A DNA stretch of 64,000 nt. Source: Streptococcus sp. CF8_St5-11 (GTDB lineage: Bacteria; Bacillota; Bacilli; Lactobacillales; Streptococcaceae). The notes beneath the pieces are model-generated. The model ran no database searches. It was not told the origin of the DNA and saw nothing but the letters and a program-made list of their open reading frames with translations. Positions 37,101 to 45,460 of the stretch are shown in pieces. The stretch lies in the NCBI RefSeq assembly GCF_024295625.1, contig NZ_JANCOJ010000001.1, positions 620,001 through 684,000 of the forward strand. The letters run 5' to 3'. The stretch's first letter is position 1, and the number at the start of each line of letters is the position of its first letter. Position numbers and translations under genes: made by a program.

Positions 37101-38926
37101 TATTCAGAGTAGTCTTCTTTGGTGGCAACAGCTACCCAGGCAGCAGCTCCGATCCCACCTTTATGACTGACGCTCAATTTTGTCGTTTCTGTCACAGGAA
37201 TCTTGGTCGAATAGAGCATGACATTTTGACTGCTATTGGCTTTTAAATCTCCTTCAAAGGCTAGAGAATTTCCTCCATTGTAGGCTTGATCAAAATCATA
37301 GCGACCTTTTAATGGTGTACTATCTTCACTATGCTCTACCCACCAACGCCAGGTCGGAAGGTAGCCAGAAACAGAACGGTAGTTCCATTCCCCTTCTTTA
37401 GAAATCTTGCCATCGACAAACCAGTGTTTTCCGTGACCAGTATTGAAGGAAGTATTGAAATCTTCACTAGTGATTGGGGTTTTGTCCACTACTAGATTGG
37501 ACATACCGTACCAAGATTGGTCTGCTGGTTTTCCTTTAGTCGGATCTCCTTGGAAACCTGTCCAGAATAGATCTTCATGGGTATGGTATCCTTCTCCAGT
37601 CTTTCCTAGCCCTGTAATCGTATCTGGCGCATAAAGACCAAGAGATAGACGCAGCTTGCCATGTTCATCTAAAATGGCATTCCAGTCTACATTAGTCTTA
37701 TAAGAGCCTCCTTTTTGGAGCTCGAGTCCAGCTAGAACATCATAAGGATTCCGATGAATCCATTTAGCTGTACTGATGGAATAATCCACTTCTGATTTGC
37801 CCCAGTTAAAGTTAGCAAAGAAGGTATCCACTGGATTTTCCCCATTTTCTGGCTGCATGAAATTGTAGTTGTATTCTCCCAGCGCATTCTCATGGTAACG
37901 GCCATATTCATAGGTCATAGCATCATACCAGGAATACTTAATCGGATAGTTCAGACTCTTCGCATATTCCTTGGTATAAAGAAGGAAATCTCTCAATTTT
38001 GGCCCCAATGGTTCTACAAGATTTCCGGTCGTTTCTTGGTTGATAAAGTAACCATCAAAGCCATAGTACTTGGCAAGTTCGACTAATTTACGGGCGATCG
38101 GGAAAGTTTTAGAGCCTTCACTATCTTCTTTCAAGGTTTCTGCAAAATGTTCTTGATCCTTGATGCTGCTAGACCAGTTATAAAAGAGTGTTCCATAAAT
38201 AGGAACCCCATTTCGGTGGGCTGCATCGATAACATCTGCTGATGGAACCAGTCCTTCCCAAAAGACCATGGAATCCAAATATTGCCAGTAATCAAAAGCA
38301 TAGGCCTTAAACTCTTCCCCGCCGACAGACGCATGATCCTTGGCTTTGGAGTTCATGTTTGACAGCGCTTGGATCTTCGCTTCAGGGTTGGCTTGTTCAT
38401 TAATTTGTTTCCCTTGAAAGCGGCTCGCAAGTGGGACACTTGCTCTGTTCATATCGTCATCCACTCGTTTTCCTGGTTCCCACTTCAAGAGATCGTCCCA
38501 AGTATCGAACTTAACTTCTTTGGGTCTCAATTGTTTTTCTTCATTGGTTGGTAAATCGGCCACTTTCTCAGCAGCAGCTTTCGGTTTTTCAGTCTCTGAA
38601 ACAGCTGGATGATCTGTAGTCGCCGAGCTAGCTTCTGTACTTGTAGGACTAGCCTCCGGAGTGACCGCTTCTGCGGCTGGTTTTTCCGTTTCTGCAGCAG
38701 GTAAGGCCGCATCTGCAGTATAGACGCCAGCTTCTCTCACTAGATGATTAACATCTTCAGTCGCTACTGAAGAGGTTTCCAAGGGTTGTTCACTAGTAGA
38801 AACCGTCTCATCTGCAGAGACAGCGCCTGTTCCCAAAAATGCTAACCCAATCAATGCGGAGCAAACTCCCACACTGAATTTTCGTATACTAAATCGTTCT
38901 TTCTTTTCAAATAGATGACCTTTCAT
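34136..38926 (-). CDS. endoD: Cell-wall-anchored endo-beta-N-acetylglucosaminidase, GH85 (EndoD-like)
   Basis: Cleaves the chitobiose core of N-glycans at the cell surface, releasing host sugar chains. The start at 38926 follows AAGGAGG by 6 nt. The protein (~1596 aa) has a YSIRK-like signal (FSIRKFSVG), a Ser/Thr/Ala/Pro-rich region, a GH85 catalytic domain with DGYFINQET holding the catalytic Asn/Glu pair, and carbohydrate-binding and fibronectin-like modules. Two bacterial Ig-like repeats follow (GLQFEDGLTKK and GLELTDKPKVEY), then helical FIVAR-like repeats, a QP-rich wall-spanning stretch and the sortase motif LPNTA with hydrophobic helix and KKKEE tail. LPNTA differs from canonical LPXTG at the last position. 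A CcpA cre site lies upstream. Confidence 0.93.
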   Translation of the reverse strand: MKGHLFEKKERFSIRKFSVGVCSALIGLAFLGTGAVSADETVSTSEQPLETSSVATEDVNHLVREAGVYTADAALPAAETEKPAAEAVTPEASPTSTEASSATTDHPAVSETEKPKAAAEKVADLPTNEEKQLRPKEVKFDTWDDLLKWEPGKRVDDDMNRASVPLASRFQGKQINEQANPEAKIQALSNMNSKAKDHASVGGEEFKAYAFDYWQYLDSMVFWEGLVPSADVIDAAHRNGVPIYGTLFYNWSSSIKDQEHFAETLKEDSEGSKTFPIARKLVELAKYYGFDGYFINQETTGNLVEPLGPKLRDFLLYTKEYAKSLNYPIKYSWYDAMTYEYGRYHENALGEYNYNFMQPENGENPVDTFFANFNWGKSEVDYSISTAKWIHRNPYDVLAGLELQKGGSYKTNVDWNAILDEHGKLRLSLGLYAPDTITGLGKTGEGYHTHEDLFWTGFQGDPTKGKPADQSWYGMSNLVVDKTPITSEDFNTSFNTGHGKHWFVDGKISKEGEWNYRSVSGYLPTWRWWVEHSEDSTPLKGRYDFDQAYNGGNSLAFEGDLKANSSQNVMLYSTKIPVTETTKLSVSHKGGIGAAAWVAVATKEDYSEYEWKELTPSADWSTQTFDLGSLAGKTIYAVKMFFDHDTDVKDYKFNLGQLSITSNQEKLATPAEVSVRAKRLQNAQEAEAVLNFKGVADADYYEVYEKDGDNWRLLTGSSATTVYLPKVSRSASAEGTTQELKVVAVGKNGQRSDAGTVAFDWGMTVSDTSLPKALAPNVVIGAKVIGSSFPAADGSEGIEGMLNGTITSLSDKWSSAQLSGTVDIRLTQPRTIVRWVMDHAGAGGESVDDGKMNTRDFDLYYKDEAGEWKLAKEVRGNKAHVSDITLDHPIKAQDWRLHVITADNGTPWQAIRIYNWKMYESLDTETVNIPMKHAAAQNLGNHFVQVGFKDVPANTTLTLYADKEATSPIATMTADQAGNLIFKPLAFESTPSLLYYRAQEPGKDISNVLAIEVPKNDKEIAGLQFEDGLTKKVYREGDALSLKGATLRVHYKDGQADQLVNLTNSGVEIHGFDSSKLGEQHLEVSYLGQKLDKTLTVFVVSAEEAGEKAVAGLELTDKPKVEYIVGEALEKEGGRFTVVFEDETTETHALTDEGVEVTGFDATKEGRQTITIHYKGASTSFDVLVNPKPALNDEYLKQKLAEAEAAKAKVDFTFASPEVKEALLAGMAASEKVLKEHDTSTQDQVNEQLNQLTALLKALDGQANLVKEREALSTLTEEATALLASKPNHPSGDALQALVEKNKELLDSSELTPEALATAKTGLETLIALLKEDKPAVFVDPATGVEVQFSNLEPTVVKGLKVAKVEANQAEKEELKGREGIVFDIEGVDASGQDIDTHHPSLVKIPVDKDKEVEQVLFFPEGQAPQSLAFERVGDVVIFTAPHFTHYAIVYKPAQTEGPDQPIQPEEPAKPDQPVQPAQPNQPVQPAAPVTPDPANPLKPTESSQVDQLAPTTSTQAGHQEEEHKDMVDQEIHQLLSAHQGANSQPTVQQETKDASKESQSEHLPNTASLEASFAAEAVLLAALGGFLLAGKKKEE

Positions 38927-38993
38927 CTTGACCTCCTTGTATGGTTTTTTTCTTTTTCTTGAGCGATTTCCATTGGCTCCTTCCTCCACGATC

Positions 38994-39007
38994 TGTAATC
39001 GCTTTCA
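38994..39007 (-). promoter_or_regulatory. CcpA catabolite-responsive element (cre) of endoD
   Basis: TGAAAGCGATTACA on the - strand agrees with TGWAANCGNTNWCA at all positions. It lies 68 bp before the ATG, likely near or just after the transcription start, a position where CcpA usually represses. Confidence 0.7.
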
Positions 39008-39119
39008 TTTTCTTGTATTAGAAATCTCCAATCAAGGATAGGATACCCTAATCTATTTAGCACTGTCAATCAATTTTAGCAATTCCTATAATATGATGAG
39101 AAAGCCCTAAAAAAAGTAC

Positions 39120-39147
39120 AAAAAAAGAGGAGGTTTCCCTCCTCTCA
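39120..39147 (-). terminator. Terminator of gap
   Basis: On the - strand GAGAGGAGG pairs with CCTCCTCTTTTTTT around GAAA. Confidence 0.85.
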
Positions 39148-39160
39148 TCATACGCATGAA

Positions 39161-40171
39161 TTATTTAGCAATTTTTGCGAAGTATTCAAGAGTACGAACA
39201 AGTTGTGCAGTGTAAGACATTTCGTTGTCATACCATGAAACAACTTTAACCAATTGTTTACCGTCAACGTCAATAACTTTAGTTTGAGTTGCGTCAAACA
39301 ATGATCCGTAAGACATACCTACAACGTCTGAAGAAACGATTGGATCTTCAGTGTAACCGTATGATTCGTTTGAAGCTGCTTTCATAGCTGCGTTCACTTC
39401 ATCAACAGTAACGTTCTTGTCAAGAACAACTACCAATTCAGTAACTGATCCAGTTGGAACAGGAACACGTTGTGCAGCTCCGTCCAATTTACCGTTCAAT
39501 TCAGGGATAACCAAACCGATTGCTTTAGCAGCACCAGTTGAGTTAGGAACGATGTTAGCAGCACCAGCGCGTGCACGACGAAGGTCACCTTTACGGTGTG
39601 GACCGTCAAGGATCATTTGGTCACCAGTGTAAGCGTGGATAGTAGTCATCAATCCTTCAACAACACCGAAGTTATCTTGAAGAGCTTTAGCCATTGGAGC
39701 CAAGCAGTTTGTAGTACATGAAGCACCTGAGATAACTGTTTCAGTACCATCAAGAATATCGTGGTTAGTGTTAAATACGACTGTTTTAACATCTGATCCA
39801 CCAGGAGCAGTGATAACAACTTTCTTAGCACCACCAGCATGCAAGTGTTTTTCAGCAGCTGCTTTAGTAGCAAAGAAACCAGTTGCTTCAAGAACGATTT
39901 CTACACCGTCGTTAGCCCAGTCGATTTGTTCTGGATCGCGTTCAGCAGAAACTTTAACGAATTTACCGTTAACTTCGAATCCACCTTCTTTAACTTCCAC
40001 AGTACCGTCGAAACGACCTTGAGTTGTATCGTATTTCAACAAGTGTGCAAGCATAACTGGATCTGTAAGGTCGTTGATGCGTGTAACTTCAACACCTTCT
40101 ACGTTTTGGATACGACGGAAAGCAAGACGTCCGATACGACCGAAACCGTTAATACCAACTTTAACTACCAT
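39161..40171 (-). CDS. gap: Glyceraldehyde-3-phosphate dehydrogenase, phosphorylating
   Basis: NAD-dependent glycolytic enzyme forming 1,3-bisphosphoglycerate. The 336-residue protein begins [14 protein letters not shown], has the catalytic Cys in [15 protein letters not shown] near residue 152, and [14 protein letters not shown] and [16 protein letters not shown] toward the end. The start is the ATG at 40171, with AAGGAGG 8 nt upstream; the longer frame is spurious. Highly expressed codon use. On streptococcal surfaces it also moonlights as a plasminogen receptor, from family knowledge. Confidence 0.98.
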   Translation of the reverse strand: MVVKVGINGFGRIGRLAFRRIQNVEGVEVTRINDLTDPVMLAHLLKYDTTQGRFDGTVEVKEGGFEVNGKFVKVSAERDPEQIDWANDGVEIVLEATGFFATKAAAEKHLHAGGAKKVVITAPGGSDVKTVVFNTNHDILDGTETVISGASCTTNCLAPMAKALQDNFGVVEGLMTTIHAYTGDQMILDGPHRKGDLRRARAGAANIVPNSTGAAKAIGLVIPELNGKLDGAAQRVPVPTGSVTELVVVLDKNVTVDEVNAAMKAASNESYGYTEDPIVSSDVVGMSYGSLFDATQTKVIDVDGKQLVKVVSWYDNEMSYTAQLVRTLEYFAKIAK

Positions 40172-40257
40172 TCGTGATTTCCTCCTTATGAAAATCAAAA
40201 AAATTTTTTGTGAAAAGAGTAACTTGACACAGCGCCAAACATCTTTTAACAGTCTCT

Positions 40258-40286
40258 ATTATATACTTTATTGCATTAAAAAGCAA
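40258..40286 (-). promoter_or_regulatory. Promoter of gap
   Basis: TTGCTT, 17 bp, TATAAT on the - strand, with a leader of ~80 nt. Confidence 0.7.
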
Positions 40287-40405
40287 CTATTTCCCAACGA
40301 AAAGCAAGATTTATCATAGATCACTGCCTCTTTTATTAAAGTTTTTCACAAAGTCTTGATCGATCGGAAAAGCGCTATTTTACTTGTACTCACTTTTGGA
40401 ACGAA

Positions 40406-40438
40406 GAAAAACTCTTCCCAAAGTGGGAAGAGTTTTTA
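40406..40438 (-). terminator. Terminator of fusA
   Basis: AAAAACTCTTCCC and GGGAAGAGTTTTT form a 13-bp perfect stem with T-runs on both strands. Confidence 0.88.
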
Positions 40439-40450
40439 AGCATTGGTAAA

Positions 40451-42532
40451 TTAAGCTTCACCTTTAGCTTTTTTAATGATTTCTTCTTGTACTGATTTTG
40501 GTACATCTTCGTAGTGGTCAAATACCATCATGAAGGTACCACGTCCTTGAGTTGCAGAACGAAGGACAGTAGCGTAACCGAACATTTCAGCAAGTGGCAC
40601 ATAAGCACGAACGATTTGGCTTGCACCGTGTGCTTCCATACCATCTACACGTCCACGACGAGCAGTTACGTGACCCATAACATCCCCAAGGTTTTCTTCA
40701 GGAACTGTGATGGTTACAAGCATCATTGGTTCAAGGATAGCTGGTTGTGCAGTCTTAGCAGCTTCTTTAAGTGCAAGAGATGCAGCGATCTTGAAGGCAG
40801 TTTCAGATGAGTCGACATCGTGGTATGAACCATCGTAAAGCTTAGCTTTCACGTCAACCATTGGGTAACCAGCAAGAACACCGTTCGCCATAGATTCTTG
40901 AAGTCCTTTTTCTACTGCAGGGATGAATTCACGTGGAACCACACCACCGACGATCGCATTTTCGAACTCGAATCCTTTACCTTCTTCGTTTGGAGTGAAT
41001 TCGATCCAAACATCACCAAACTGACCTTTACCACCAGATTGACGTTTGAAGAATCCACGTGCTTGTGTAGAAGCGCGGAATGTTTCACGGTAAGATACTT
41101 GAGGGGCACCAACGTTAGCTTCAACCTTGAATTCACGTTTCATACGGTCAACAAGGACATCCAAGTGCAACTCACCCATACCAGAGATAACTGTTTCACC
41201 AGTTTCAGGGTTTGTTTCAACGCGGAATGTTGGATCTTCTTCAGCCAATTTTTGAAGGGCGATACCCATCTTGTCTTGGTCTGCTTTAGATTTAGGCTCA
41301 ACCATCAATTGGATAACTGGTTCTGGAACTTCGATTGATTCAAGGATGATTTTTGCTTTTTCATCTGTCAATGAGTCACCAGTTGTTGTATCTTTCAAAC
41401 CAACGGCAGCAGCGATATCTCCAGAGTAAACTGTTTCGATTTCTTTACGAGTGTTGGCGTGCATTTGAAGGATACGTCCGATACGTTCACGTTTACCTTT
41501 AGAAGTGTTCAATACGTATGAACCTGAGTTCAAGACACCTGAGTAAACACGGAAGAATGTCAAACGACCTACGAATGGGTCAGTCATGATCTTGAAGGCA
41601 AGAGCTGCAAATGGCTCTTCATCAGATGCTGGACGTTCTTCTTCTTCGTCTGTATCTGGGTTTACACCCTTGATTGCAGGGATATCAAGTGGGCTTGGAA
41701 GGTAGTCAAGGACTGCATCCAACATCAATTGAACCCCTTTGTTCTTGAAGGCAGAACCACAAAGTACTGGGTAGAATTCAACGTTGATTGTAGCTTTACG
41801 GATACCAGCTTTCAATTCTTCGTTAGTGATTTCTTCCCCTTCAAGGTATTTCATCATCAAGTCTTCATCAGTTTCAGCAACTGCTTCAACCAATTTTTCA
41901 CGGTATTCTTGAGCTTGTTCAAGGTATTCAGCTGGAATATCTTCTTCAAGGATATCTGTACCAAGGTCGTTAGTATAGATTTCAGCTTTCATCTTGATCA
42001 AGTCAATGATTCCGCGGAAGTCATCTTCAGCACCGATTGGCAATTGAATTGGATGAGCGTTTGCTTGAAGACGGTCATGAAGTGTGCTTACTGAGTAAAG
42101 GAAGTCAGCACCGATTTTATCCATCTTGTTAGCGAATACGATACGAGGAACTCCGTATTCAGTTGCTTGACGCCAAACTGTTTCAGTTTGAGGTTCAACA
42201 CCTGATTGTGAGTCAAGAACGGTTACAGCACCGTCCAAAACGCGGAGTGAACGTTGAACTTCGATCGTGAAGTCCACGTGTCCTGGTGTGTCGATGATGT
42301 TTACACGAGTGTCTTTCCATTGAGCTGTTGTAGCGGCAGATGTGATAGTGATACCACGTTCTTGTTCTTGCTCCATCCAGTCCATTTGTGACGCACCTTC
42401 GTGAGTTTCACCGATTTTGTGAATCTTACCAGTGTAGTAAAGGATACGCTCAGTTGTAGTTGTTTTACCAGCATCGACGTGAGCCATGATACCGATATTA
42501 CGAGTTTTTTCAAGTGAAAATTCGCGTGCCAT
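40451..42532 (-). CDS. fusA: Elongation factor G
   Basis: Translational GTPase catalysing ribosomal translocation. 693 residues with G1 [16 protein letters not shown]3 DTPGHVDF and G4 NKMDK; domain [22 protein letters not shown] and the C-terminal [12 protein letters not shown] are in place. Third gene of the str operon (rpsL-rpsG-fusA). The 272-bp gap before it holds a terminator and an extended -10 promoter, so fusA can be transcribed separately. tuf is not next to it. Confidence 0.98.
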   Translation of the reverse strand: MAREFSLEKTRNIGIMAHVDAGKTTTTERILYYTGKIHKIGETHEGASQMDWMEQEQERGITITSAATTAQWKDTRVNIIDTPGHVDFTIEVQRSLRVLDGAVTVLDSQSGVEPQTETVWRQATEYGVPRIVFANKMDKIGADFLYSVSTLHDRLQANAHPIQLPIGAEDDFRGIIDLIKMKAEIYTNDLGTDILEEDIPAEYLEQAQEYREKLVEAVAETDEDLMMKYLEGEEITNEELKAGIRKATINVEFYPVLCGSAFKNKGVQLMLDAVLDYLPSPLDIPAIKGVNPDTDEEEERPASDEEPFAALAFKIMTDPFVGRLTFFRVYSGVLNSGSYVLNTSKGKRERIGRILQMHANTRKEIETVYSGDIAAAVGLKDTTTGDSLTDEKAKIILESIEVPEPVIQLMVEPKSKADQDKMGIALQKLAEEDPTFRVETNPETGETVISGMGELHLDVLVDRMKREFKVEANVGAPQVSYRETFRASTQARGFFKRQSGGKGQFGDVWIEFTPNEEGKGFEFENAIVGGVVPREFIPAVEKGLQESMANGVLAGYPMVDVKAKLYDGSYHDVDSSETAFKIAASLALKEAAKTAQPAILEPMMLVTITVPEENLGDVMGHVTARRGRVDGMEAHGASQIVRAYVPLAEMFGYATVLRSATQGRGTFMMVFDHYEDVPKSVQEEIIKKAKGEA

Positions 42533-42570
42533 GAGGTTTGTTTCTCCTATATTTTTTATTTCTATATTCT

Positions 42571-42579
42571 ATTATAACA
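42571..42579 (-). promoter_or_regulatory. Extended -10 promoter of fusA
   Basis: TGTTATAAT on the - strand, 39 bp before the ATG and just after a terminator. Confidence 0.6.
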
Positions 42580-42587
42580 TGATTTAA

Positions 42588-42618
42588 TAAAAACGGATAG
42601 GCAGGACCTACCCGTTTC
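42588..42618 (-). terminator. Terminator between rpsG and fusA
   Basis: On the - strand AAACGGGTAGG pairs with CCTATCCGTTT (one G-U), followed by TTATT. It would attenuate read-through from rpsL-rpsG. Confidence 0.75.
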
Positions 42619-42804
42619 CAGTGTTTTCATGCTAAGTTTTGGTTCCAACTTGTAAGAAGAGTTGAATTGGGTTCAAGAGCTGACGAAGCTTAATTGAACT
42701 CGGGCTAAAAGCTCGGAAAATAGATAAGCTTTCCTAGAATCTTTGATTCTTCGTCAAGCTTCCTAATTTTCAGTCGCTTTTTTAACGCCCTTAGTATCTT
42801 AATC
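42619..42804 (-). other. Structured rpsG-fusA intergenic region
   Basis: No gene seen. On the mRNA strand several pairings are possible: GAATC/GATTC around AAA, GGAAA/TTTCC, GTTCAA/TTGAAC, and GACGAAG (near 42752) with CTTCGTC (near 42690). It looks like a folded spacer or degenerate repeat rather than a gene. Confidence 0.4.
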
Positions 42805-43275
42805 TTACCAGCGGAAGTGTGCGAATGCACGGTTAGCTTCAGCCATACGGTGAGTATCTTCACGTTTCTTAACAGCTGCACCAGTGTTGTTCGCTGCATC
42901 CAAGATTTCTTTTGCAAGACGATCAACCATTGTGTGTTCACCACGTTGACGAGCGATGGTTACCAACCAACGAAGTCCAAGTGTTGTACGACGTTCTGGA
43001 CGAACTTCAACTGGGACTTGGTAGTTAGAACCACCGACACGGCGAGCACGTACTTCAAGTACAGGCATGATGTTTTCCATAGCTGTTTCGAATACTTCAA
43101 GAGCATCGTTTCCAGTAGCTTCTTTAATTTGTTCGAAAGCTCCGTAAACGATTGAAGCAGCTGTACCACGTTTACCATCAAGCATAACGCGGTTGATAAG
43201 ACGAGTAACTAATTGTGAATTGTAAAGCGGATCTGGCAATACATCGCGTTTAGGCGCACGGTTTTTACGACTCAT
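42805..43275 (-). CDS. rpsG: 30S ribosomal protein S7
   Basis: Primary 16S rRNA-binding protein of the 30S head. 156 residues with the family start [16 protein letters not shown] and the conserved [25 protein letters not shown] and RWLV blocks. 19 bp after rpsL, same operon. Confidence 0.98.
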   Translation of the reverse strand: MSRKNRAPKRDVLPDPLYNSQLVTRLINRVMLDGKRGTAASIVYGAFEQIKEATGNDALEVFETAMENIMPVLEVRARRVGGSNYQVPVEVRPERRTTLGLRWLVTIARQRGEHTMVDRLAKEILDAANNTGAAVKKREDTHRMAEANRAFAHFRW

Positions 43276-43294
43276 TTTTCTTTATCCCCTTTCC

Positions 43295-43708
43295 TTATGC
43301 TTTTGGTTTTTTAGTACCGTATTTAGAACGGCCTTGTTTACGATCGTTTACACCTGCAGTATCAAGTGCTCCACGGACGATATGGTAACGTACCCCTGGA
43401 AGGTCTTTTACACGTCCACCACGAAGAAGAACCACGCTGTGTTCTTGCAAGTTGTGTCCGATACCTGGGATATAAGCAGTCACTTCGATCAAGTTGCTCA
43501 AACGTACACGGGCAAATTTACGAAGGGCAGAGTTAGGTTTTTTAGGTGTCATTGTTCCAACACGAGTTGCAACACCACGTTTTTGTGGTGAAGAAACGTT
43601 TGTTTGAACTTTTTTATGACTGTTGTAACCAACGTTCAAAGCTGGTGATTTAGATTTTTCTACTTTTGATTTACGCGGTTTGCGAACCAATTGGTTAATT
43701 GTAGGCAT
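43295..43708 (-). CDS. rpsL: 30S ribosomal protein S12
   Basis: Decoding-centre ribosomal protein, 137 residues. The residues linked to streptomycin resistance in other bacteria are wild-type lysines in [11 protein letters not shown] and the [14 protein letters not shown] loop. First gene of the str operon, with a strong promoter and a ~150-nt structured leader. Confidence 0.98.
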   Translation of the reverse strand: MPTINQLVRKPRKSKVEKSKSPALNVGYNSHKKVQTNVSSPQKRGVATRVGTMTPKKPNSALRKFARVRLSNLIEVTAYIPGIGHNLQEHSVVLLRGGRVKDLPGVRYHIVRGALDTAGVNDRKQGRSKYGTKKPKA

Positions 43709-43840
43709 CTACATTCTCCTGTGAAATTTTTTATTTTTGGTGATGGTACACTTGGTGACAGCTACCATCTGTGTGTACTTTTGCAACATTTGTCAGCACG
43801 TCCCTGTACACTCTTGAGAGACCAAAAGTAAAAAGTACCG
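43709..43840 (-). ncRNA. Putative structured leader of rpsL
   Basis: On the mRNA strand, GATGGTA and TACCATC (genome 43742-43769) form a 7-bp hairpin just before the start region. An upstream GTACTTTT can pair with AAAAGTAC over ~50 nt. Ribosomal operons often carry such autoregulatory leaders; this one is inferred from pairing only. Confidence 0.45.
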
Positions 43841-43846
43841 TCTATT

Positions 43847-43875
43847 ATTATAACATGACGGCACTTTGATTGCAA
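43847..43875 (-). promoter_or_regulatory. Promoter of the str operon
   Basis: TTGCAA, 17 bp, TATAAT on the - strand, with TG two bases before the -10. Confidence 0.8.
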
Positions 43876-43913
43876 GATGTTTTTTTATTTTTTAAAGAAG
43901 TCGAAAAAGTTCA

Positions 43914-44486
43914 TTATTGACCAGCTTCAGCAGGTTCTTCTGCCCCTGCATCTGTGGCCGGAGCATACTGCTGTTGCTGTTGTGGTTGAACTGTCGCATT
44001 GGCTCCAGCTACTCCAGCATTGGCATTGGCATTAGTATTTGCGTTCGCGTTCGTGTTGGCATTAGCGTCTGTTTGAGTCTGCTGTGTTGCCGCTGTGTCG
44101 CTCTCATAGGTCAGTCCATAATAGTTAGCGATGTATTGGATACGGGCCTCAAGCGATTGCTTTTGAGTCGCATCTTTGACTTTCTTCACAGCAGCTTGGG
44201 CAGCGTTCACAGAATCTTGACTTGGAGTTGTTTCCATTTGAACGACTGCTTTTTCAGCAGCTTCTGTATTTTTCTTTTCTTCCTTCTTTTCTTTTTCTTC
44301 CTTTGTTTCCTTTTTCACTGGAAGGGAACCTGTCTTTTTAGCAGGTTGAATTTCTGTCGTTACCTGGGCAGCCGTATTCTTTTTAACGGTATACAAACCA
44401 GCTACCAAAATAAAGGATAGAGACAGAACTGTCACCAAGCGAATCCACAAAGGACTATTATCAAATCGATCTAAAATTCTTTTCAC
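43914..44486 (-). CDS. Membrane-anchored low-complexity protein of unknown function
   Basis: 190 residues. An N-terminal transmembrane helix (~17-34) leaves the rest probably outside. A Lys/Glu-rich charged stretch (~55-80), a helical segment (SVNAAQAAVKKVKDATQKQ), a short conserved-looking block (ARIQYIANYYGLTYE), then a degenerate Asn-Ala/Thr-Asn-Ala repeat and a Gln tract follow. Repeat number probably varies between strains. It starts with GTG after AGGAGG. It follows purR by 23 bp and may be cotranscribed; no function is apparent. Confidence 0.7.
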   Translation of the reverse strand: MKRILDRFDNSPLWIRLVTVLSLSFILVAGLYTVKKNTAAQVTTEIQPAKKTGSLPVKKETKEEKEKKEEKKNTEAAEKAVVQMETTPSQDSVNAAQAAVKKVKDATQKQSLEARIQYIANYYGLTYESDTAATQQTQTDANANTNANANTNANANAGVAGANATVQPQQQQQYAPATDAGAEEPAEAGQ

Positions 44487-44509
44487 TTTTTGATCCTCCT
44501 TTGTTGCTC

Positions 44510-45325
44510 TTAATCAAAGATATTCCCAACTTCGACACTCAATTTATTTTCTTTTACATCGATGTTGGTCACGCGCAATAAGGATTTGTGTTCAAAGAAT
44601 TCACGGTCGGTTGCAGCATTATCCGCAAAGACAGCTACTCCTGCTAATTCAGAATCGAATTCAGCCAAGAGACTGACCATCCCATTAATCGTTCCGCCAC
44701 CTTTAAGGAAGTCATCGACAATCAAGACCCGGCTTCCTGCTTTTAGGCTCCGTTTTGAAAGGAACATTTTCTCAATACGATCCCCACTTGAGCCTGAAAC
44801 ATAGTTGACACTAACGGTTGACCCTTCTGTGATTTTCAAATCACGACGGACAATGACAAATGGAACATTCAAGACATTGGCCACTGCATTGGCTAAAGGA
44901 ACTCCCTTGGTCGCTACGGTCATGACAGCATCAATTTTCTTATCTCGAAAGGCTTTGGCAATGATGCGGCCGATCCGATTCAAAATCTTTGGATTGCTCA
45001 AAAGATCAGACAGGTAAATGTAGCCACCAGGAAGGATACGATCACTTTCAGACAGTTGCTTGCAAAGATCTTCGACGATTTCTTTGGATTCTTGATCTGA
45101 GATAGACGGTGTAAAGATAACACCTCCACCAGCTCCTGTAATGGTCTCAATATTTCCGATTTCCATCTCTTCAAACGCACGCTTAATGATCACGATATCT
45201 TCTGAGATGGAAGACTTGGCAGACTCATACTTTTCCGCAAACGTATTGAGGCTAGTCAATTCATAGGGATGGTTGATCAAGTAATTAGAAATTACGACCA
45301 TCCGTTCACTTCTTCTTAATTTCAT
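44510..45325 (-). CDS. purR: Purine operon regulator PurR
   Basis: 271 residues: an N-terminal winged helix (RRSERMVVISNYLINHP) and a phosphoribosyltransferase-fold effector domain with the PRPP motif VLIVDDFLKGGGT near residue 198. In streptococci PurR activates purine synthesis genes in response to PRPP; the Bacillus homologue represses. An extended -10 promoter lies directly upstream. Confidence 0.96.
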   Translation of the reverse strand: MKLRRSERMVVISNYLINHPYELTSLNTFAEKYESAKSSISEDIVIIKRAFEEMEIGNIETITGAGGGVIFTPSISDQESKEIVEDLCKQLSESDRILPGGYIYLSDLLSNPKILNRIGRIIAKAFRDKKIDAVMTVATKGVPLANAVANVLNVPFVIVRRDLKITEGSTVSVNYVSGSSGDRIEKMFLSKRSLKAGSRVLIVDDFLKGGGTINGMVSLLAEFDSELAGVAVFADNAATDREFFEHKSLLRVTNIDVKENKLSVEVGNIFD

Positions 45326-45351
45326 TTTCTCACCATGTAGTTTTTTCTATC

Positions 45352-45360
45352 ATTATACCA
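45352..45360 (-). promoter_or_regulatory. Extended -10 promoter of purR
   Basis: TGGTATAAT on the - strand, ~30 bp before the start codon. Confidence 0.55.
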
Positions 45361-45370
45361 TAAGAAGCGA

Positions 45371-45412
45371 AAAAAACGAACATTCTGATTTACAGAAGGC
45401 CGTTTTTTCCTG
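45371..45412 (-). terminator. Terminator of the rsgA-yhaM operon
   Basis: On the - strand AACGGCCTTCTG and CAGAATGTTCGTT pair imperfectly, followed by TTTTTT. Confidence 0.6.
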
Positions 45413-45460
45413 ATTATTTTATTTTTGGCAGAACCATTCCCGTATTTATCCCTGTTTTTA

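Noticed and set aside
36160-37246. Several 60-100-aa ORFs antisense to or within endoD
   Set aside because: Frame shadows of a single long, well-supported surface-protein gene.
42705-42944. 79-residue ORF spanning the end of rpsG and the following spacer
   Set aside because: Overlaps rpsG in another frame, has no ribosome-binding site and no family pattern.
44030-44070. Short tandem units (Asn-Ala-Asn codons) considered as a CRISPR-like or VNTR array
   Set aside because: They are in-frame amino-acid repeats of ~6 bp without spacers; no cas genes are present.
45372-45384. PurBox-like sequence AAAAACGAACATT upstream of purR
   Set aside because: One core mismatch, and it is part of the imperfect terminator stem of the preceding operon, which explains it better.
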